Of a stretch of 7,677 bases of DNA, positions 5,059 to 7,677 are shown piece after piece. The notes beneath the pieces were generated by a model. That model was not told the origin of the DNA. It saw only the letters and a list, made by a program, of their open reading frames with translations, and searched no databases. This DNA comes from an uncultured Chitinophagaceae bacterium (lineage in GTDB: Bacteria; Bacteroidota; Bacteroidia; Chitinophagales; Chitinophagaceae), in contig CAKSVK010000164.1 of assembly GCA_934502905.1 (NCBI GenBank), forward strand, positions 1-7,677, written 5' to 3'. Position 1 is the first letter of the stretch. The number at the start of each line of letters is the position of its first letter. Both the position numbers and the translations under genes were made by a program.

Positions 5059-6156
5059 ATGGGAAACCGGGAAAAATATATTGAGTTGTATTCTGGTAAT
5101 TGGTTGAATAATGCTTCCATACTCGGATTTCTGATTTCTTTGGAAAAAATTGAAGAAACAGATGTAAAGGAGTTCATGCAAAAAGATGGGAGAGTGTTTA
5201 TTCCAAGGAGAACTTTTAAAAACCTAAATGTCAATGGACGGTATTTTGAGAGTACGAAAATTTCATCCATTGTTGGAAAAGCACCCATTTACAGAAATTA
5301 TTTGCAGCCATCGGAGAAAGATCATTATCATGAATTTATCGAAGCATTGGAGGAGTTAACTGGAGGACAACAATGTGATATTTTGGTCAGAGGTTATAAT
5401 ATTCCGGAAAACAAAGTAACCGAACTAAAATCCGAGGCAAAAGGGATGAATAATTTCATGGAGCGAATCACCGATTACAACATGGTTTTCCATGCAGATT
5501 TAGGACCGTCAATGAGTGCATTCCCAAATGCTTACTGGAATTTGAGAAATTCAAATAAGGTATGCCACCTTTTCGCATTTCTTGTTATCCACCAGCATCT
5601 TTCTTTCACAAAATTGATGGATGGCACAAGTATTTTCATCAATGCACCCTCTTTCAGGTTAATGTATGAATTAAATAAATTGGTATCCAGTTTTGCATCT
5701 AAAGAACAGTCATCCTACCGAAACCTGCTTGCCATGAGTGTAATTGAATTTTCAATACGAAGCAATATAGTATTGCATACATGGGCTGGTATGGATATTG
5801 AAATTGTGGCTATTAAACGGAACGGAGAAATAGAATTTATCAGCCTGCCTTATGACACTATTAAATTGCTTTCAAATAAAAGAGTTGCCGAACTGCTTAG
5901 CAGTATCGGTGAGTTTAGGATACTGAATATGGTAATAGACCATAAATGGAACGACCTTGTGGAACTAAGCTATCGCTTACTGAAAATAGCTATGAATGGA
6001 ATAGGAAAGGAAGATCGGGATTTTCTCAGTAGATTTTACAGATCGGACAACTTTCGGGGTGAGGCGAGTATAAAACTTTTAGCAAATAAACTGATGCAAC
6101 TATATTCCTTAATTGAAGAACGAACAAAAAAGAATAACTATGCCATTACTGTCTGA
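5059..6156 (+). CDS. cas8b1: Cas8b1/Cst1, large subunit of the type I-B Cascade (main, N-terminal part)
   Basis: This 365-aa frame follows cas6 directly. The N-terminal YSGNWLNNASILGFLISLEK (11-30) matches the pattern that opens Cst1/Cas8b1 proteins, as does the later VCHLFAFLVIHQHLSFTKLM with IFINAPSFRLMYELNKL. The protein should hold the 5' end of the crRNA and take part in target and PAM recognition in Cascade. Family members usually carry one or two CxxC zinc-binding pairs in the middle; none is visible here. The frame ends shortly after a helical segment (LMQLYSLIEERTKK), just past an A6 run (6126-6131), while the family's typical C-terminal motif appears in the next frame (6140-6643). 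Removing one A from that run would join the two into one frame of about 527 residues. The alternative is a natural split between a large subunit and a small one. Confidence 0.82.
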   Translation: MGNREKYIELYSGNWLNNASILGFLISLEKIEETDVKEFMQKDGRVFIPRRTFKNLNVNGRYFESTKISSIVGKAPIYRNYLQPSEKDHYHEFIEALEELTGGQQCDILVRGYNIPENKVTELKSEAKGMNNFMERITDYNMVFHADLGPSMSAFPNAYWNLRNSNKVCHLFAFLVIHQHLSFTKLMDGTSIFINAPSFRLMYELNKLVSSFASKEQSSYRNLLAMSVIEFSIRSNIVLHTWAGMDIEIVAIKRNGEIEFISLPYDTIKLLSNKRVAELLSSIGEFRILNMVIDHKWNDLVELSYRLLKIAMNGIGKEDRDFLSRFYRSDNFRGEASIKLLANKLMQLYSLIEERTKKNNYAITV

Positions 6157-6643
6157 TAAAATCCTAATTCTAGATGAGTTGGAAACTAAAGTACAGGAAA
6201 TCTCCCCTGTAAATAAGGAGCAAAAGGATGAACTTTTGTATGCTTTCAAAAAAGCATTATCGGAATTAGATGATGCAAAAATCCGCTGCCTGCAATTGCT
6301 GGAAATGATGGCGGGCAACGATAAAGATTTTAATGCACTTTATCAAAAGGCTTCGGAAACCAACTTGTCTGAGTGCGTAAATAAGCTGAATGAAATTGGG
6401 AACAGGAGAAAAGCTAATAAAGAGTTGAAGAAGGCTTTTGAAAGTATGGGATACCGCTTTATGGAACAAACCCGTGCGGGAAGAAAGGATGATGTCTTTC
6501 ATTCTATCTTACGATTGTATGTGACCTGCAACCAGCCTTTTGACAAAGAGCTGTTAATTGCATTTAAGCAAACGAACAGAGAAATGTTCAAGGTATTAAT
6601 CTTTTCATTTTTAAGCGGAGTAATGGAACCTAAAAAATCATAA
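6140..6643 (+). CDS. C-terminal Cst1-like / possible Cas11-like small subunit in a separate frame
   Basis: This 167-aa, strongly helical and charged protein overlaps the end of cas8b1 by 17 nt in another frame. Residues 104-163 (GYRFMEQTRAGRKDDVFHSI, then LRLYVTCNQPFD, then MFKVLIFSFLSGVMEP) fit the C-terminal pattern I recognise from single-chain Cst1 proteins: a YR-type helix, AG-R-x3-F, LRLY, a proline, and a final F-x-x-GL/V motif. ATG 6140 is the preferred start; TTG 6113 would lengthen the overlap to 44 nt. In several type I systems the small subunit (Cas11) is made from the 3' end of cas8, so a free-standing gene here could be a Cas11 equivalent. It could equally be a product of frame disruption in the A6 run at 6126-6131. 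The cas7 gene starts 4 nt after its stop, so it is translated as part of the operon. Confidence 0.7.
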   Translation: MPLLSDKILILDELETKVQEISPVNKEQKDELLYAFKKALSELDDAKIRCLQLLEMMAGNDKDFNALYQKASETNLSECVNKLNEIGNRRKANKELKKAFESMGYRFMEQTRAGRKDDVFHSILRLYVTCNQPFDKELLIAFKQTNREMFKVLIFSFLSGVMEPKKS

Positions 6644-6647
6644 AATT

Positions 6648-7677
6648 ATGAGCAGTAAAATTAACAGCATCACCTGTACTATAATATTTGACGGCTCAGC
6701 CCTTAACCGGGATGAGAAAATTGGCAACAGTATCTTGTCAATCAAAAAACTCACCTATCACGGCGACATTCGCCCGTACATCAGTAAAAATGCAATCAGA
6801 CATTATTTGTTTAATACTCTTCATCGGTACAACAATTGGGGCAAAACGCCAATCATAGCCCAAGGAAGCGGAGATAAACAAACTTTGCAATTGGATTTAA
6901 GCAACGCAGATATTTTGAGTTTTGAGGAGCTGGCGGTATTTGGATATATGTTTACTAAAAGCGGTGAAAGCGCATTGACACGAAAGTCGCCTTTGGGTAT
7001 TACAAAAGCCATCGCTTTATCTGCCTATAATCAGGATCTGTCATTCTATGCCAACCATGATTTTGTCAATCGGGTACGTGAAGCAGGAAAAAGTGCCAAC
7101 CCTAATCCAGTAAACAAAGAAGAACATTCGGGTTTATTCAAACTGACTTTTACTTTGGATGCTGACATGATTGGCAAAGATTCATGGATTGTGGATGACT
7201 ATGCTTTTGACAATGGCACACTGAATATTAAAATTGCGGAACCACAAAAATTTATATTTGGGAATTGTTCAGAAAAACTTAACGAGGATGGAGCTCTTGA
7301 AGGATATGAAATAAAAGATGACGATAAATCATATTCTGTTCTTGTTGAAGGTGTGTCGGTAACTCTAAATAAGGAGCTAACACAAAAAAGCAAAGGGATT
7401 TTAAGTATTAAACCGCAATTTGCATCTGACAAAACCCCAAAGGGAAATAAGTTTGAAACCAAGTTTAATTTCAAAATTGCTCAGGATAAATACGAAGAAC
7501 TTGAAAATGGAGATAGCTCGTTTGATTGTTCTTTTGAACCTTTGTATGATTCTGAAAATAAAGTTTTGACTTTACTTTCTGGTCATGAAAAAAGAATTGA
7601 AAATGTAATATGTACATCATATAATAAGTCAAATAAAAGCAACAATTTTTCTTTACAACAACAAAACGAAGGCAGCC
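6648..7677 (+). CDS. cas7: Cas7/Cst2 (DevR family), Cascade backbone subunit, partial at right edge
   Basis: The ATG lies 4 nt after the stop of the preceding gene, and 343 codons are open to the window edge. The N-terminus is typical of Cst2/DevR: an RRM-like first strand (INSITCTIIFDGSALN), IGNSILSIKKL (25-35), YISKNAIRHYL (44-54), LAVFGYM (95-101), then SPLGITKAIALSAYNQD (114-130) and LFKLTFTLDADMIG (163-176). Multiple copies polymerise along the crRNA in Cascade, and the family name DevR comes from the myxobacterial dev locus. Cst2 proteins are commonly about 300 residues. Here residue 343 is reached without the expected C-terminal helices, so a large insertion appears to follow about residue 180. 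That insertion is hydrophilic and rich in Lys, Asp, Glu, Asn and Ser. The missing 3' end prevents a firm length. Confidence 0.92.
   Translation, partial: MSSKINSITCTIIFDGSALNRDEKIGNSILSIKKLTYHGDIRPYISKNAIRHYLFNTLHRYNNWGKTPIIAQGSGDKQTLQLDLSNADILSFEELAVFGYMFTKSGESALTRKSPLGITKAIALSAYNQDLSFYANHDFVNRVREAGKSANPNPVNKEEHSGLFKLTFTLDADMIGKDSWIVDDYAFDNGTLNIKIAEPQKFIFGNCSEKLNEDGALEGYEIKDDDKSYSVLVEGVSVTLNKELTQKSKGILSIKPQFASDKTPKGNKFETKFNFKIAQDKYEELENGDSSFDCSFEPLYDSENKVLTLLSGHEKRIENVICTSYNKSNKSNNFSLQQQNEGS

Noticed and set aside
6126..6132. A_AAA_AAG slippery heptamer in the correct phase for -1 frameshifting in cas8
   Set aside because: A -1 shift leads at once to GAA TAA and stops. It does not reach the downstream frame, which needs a +1 shift or loss of one base.

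Overview
The window looks like a chromosomal segment of a member of the Bacteroidota, possibly Chitinophagaceae-like. This rests on the protein families present, the general lack of strong Shine-Dalgarno sequences, TAnnTTTG-like promoter boxes, and a CRISPR-Cas type I-B (Cst/Tneap-like) operon of the kind found in that phylum. All supported genes lie on the plus strand. No CRISPR array, rRNA or tRNA is visible.

Left part (1-1202). A short C-terminal tail of an upstream gene is followed by a small XRE-family helix-turn-helix regulator. Its start codon sits inside a strong dyad, and a second inverted repeat lies just upstream. Next comes a REP-associated tyrosine transposase (RAYT, Y1/HUH family). 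A REP-like palindrome lies inside its coding sequence, and a larger perfect palindrome with the same core follows its stop codon.

Middle part (1203-4228), moderate GC. A Cas6 endoribonuclease with the Tyr/His/Lys set expected for catalysis starts 15 nt after the large palindrome. It is followed by a WYL-domain regulator, an inverted array of about 16-nt repeats that supplies the regulator's stop codon, a PPP-type metallophosphoesterase, and a DUF433-type antitoxin-like protein without a visible toxin partner.

Right part (4229-7677), clearly more AT-rich. This is the beginning of a compact type I-B effector operon: a second, very different cas6, then cas8b1/cst1, then cas7/cst2 (devR), which runs off the window. 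The cst1 region is split into a 365-aa frame and a 167-aa frame overlapping by 17 nt. The second frame carries what looks like the usual C-terminal end of Cst1. It may be a natural separate subunit (Cas11-like), or the result of a one-base change in an A6 run. Cas6 should make the crRNAs, Cas8b1 should act as the large subunit, and Cas7 should form the crRNA-binding backbone. cas5, cas3 and the adaptation genes would be expected downstream.

The points most worth following are: two unlike Cas6 proteins 2.3 kb apart, one lacking the usual histidine; the split Cst1; the transposase-palindrome-Cas6 arrangement; and the apparently enlarged Cas7.
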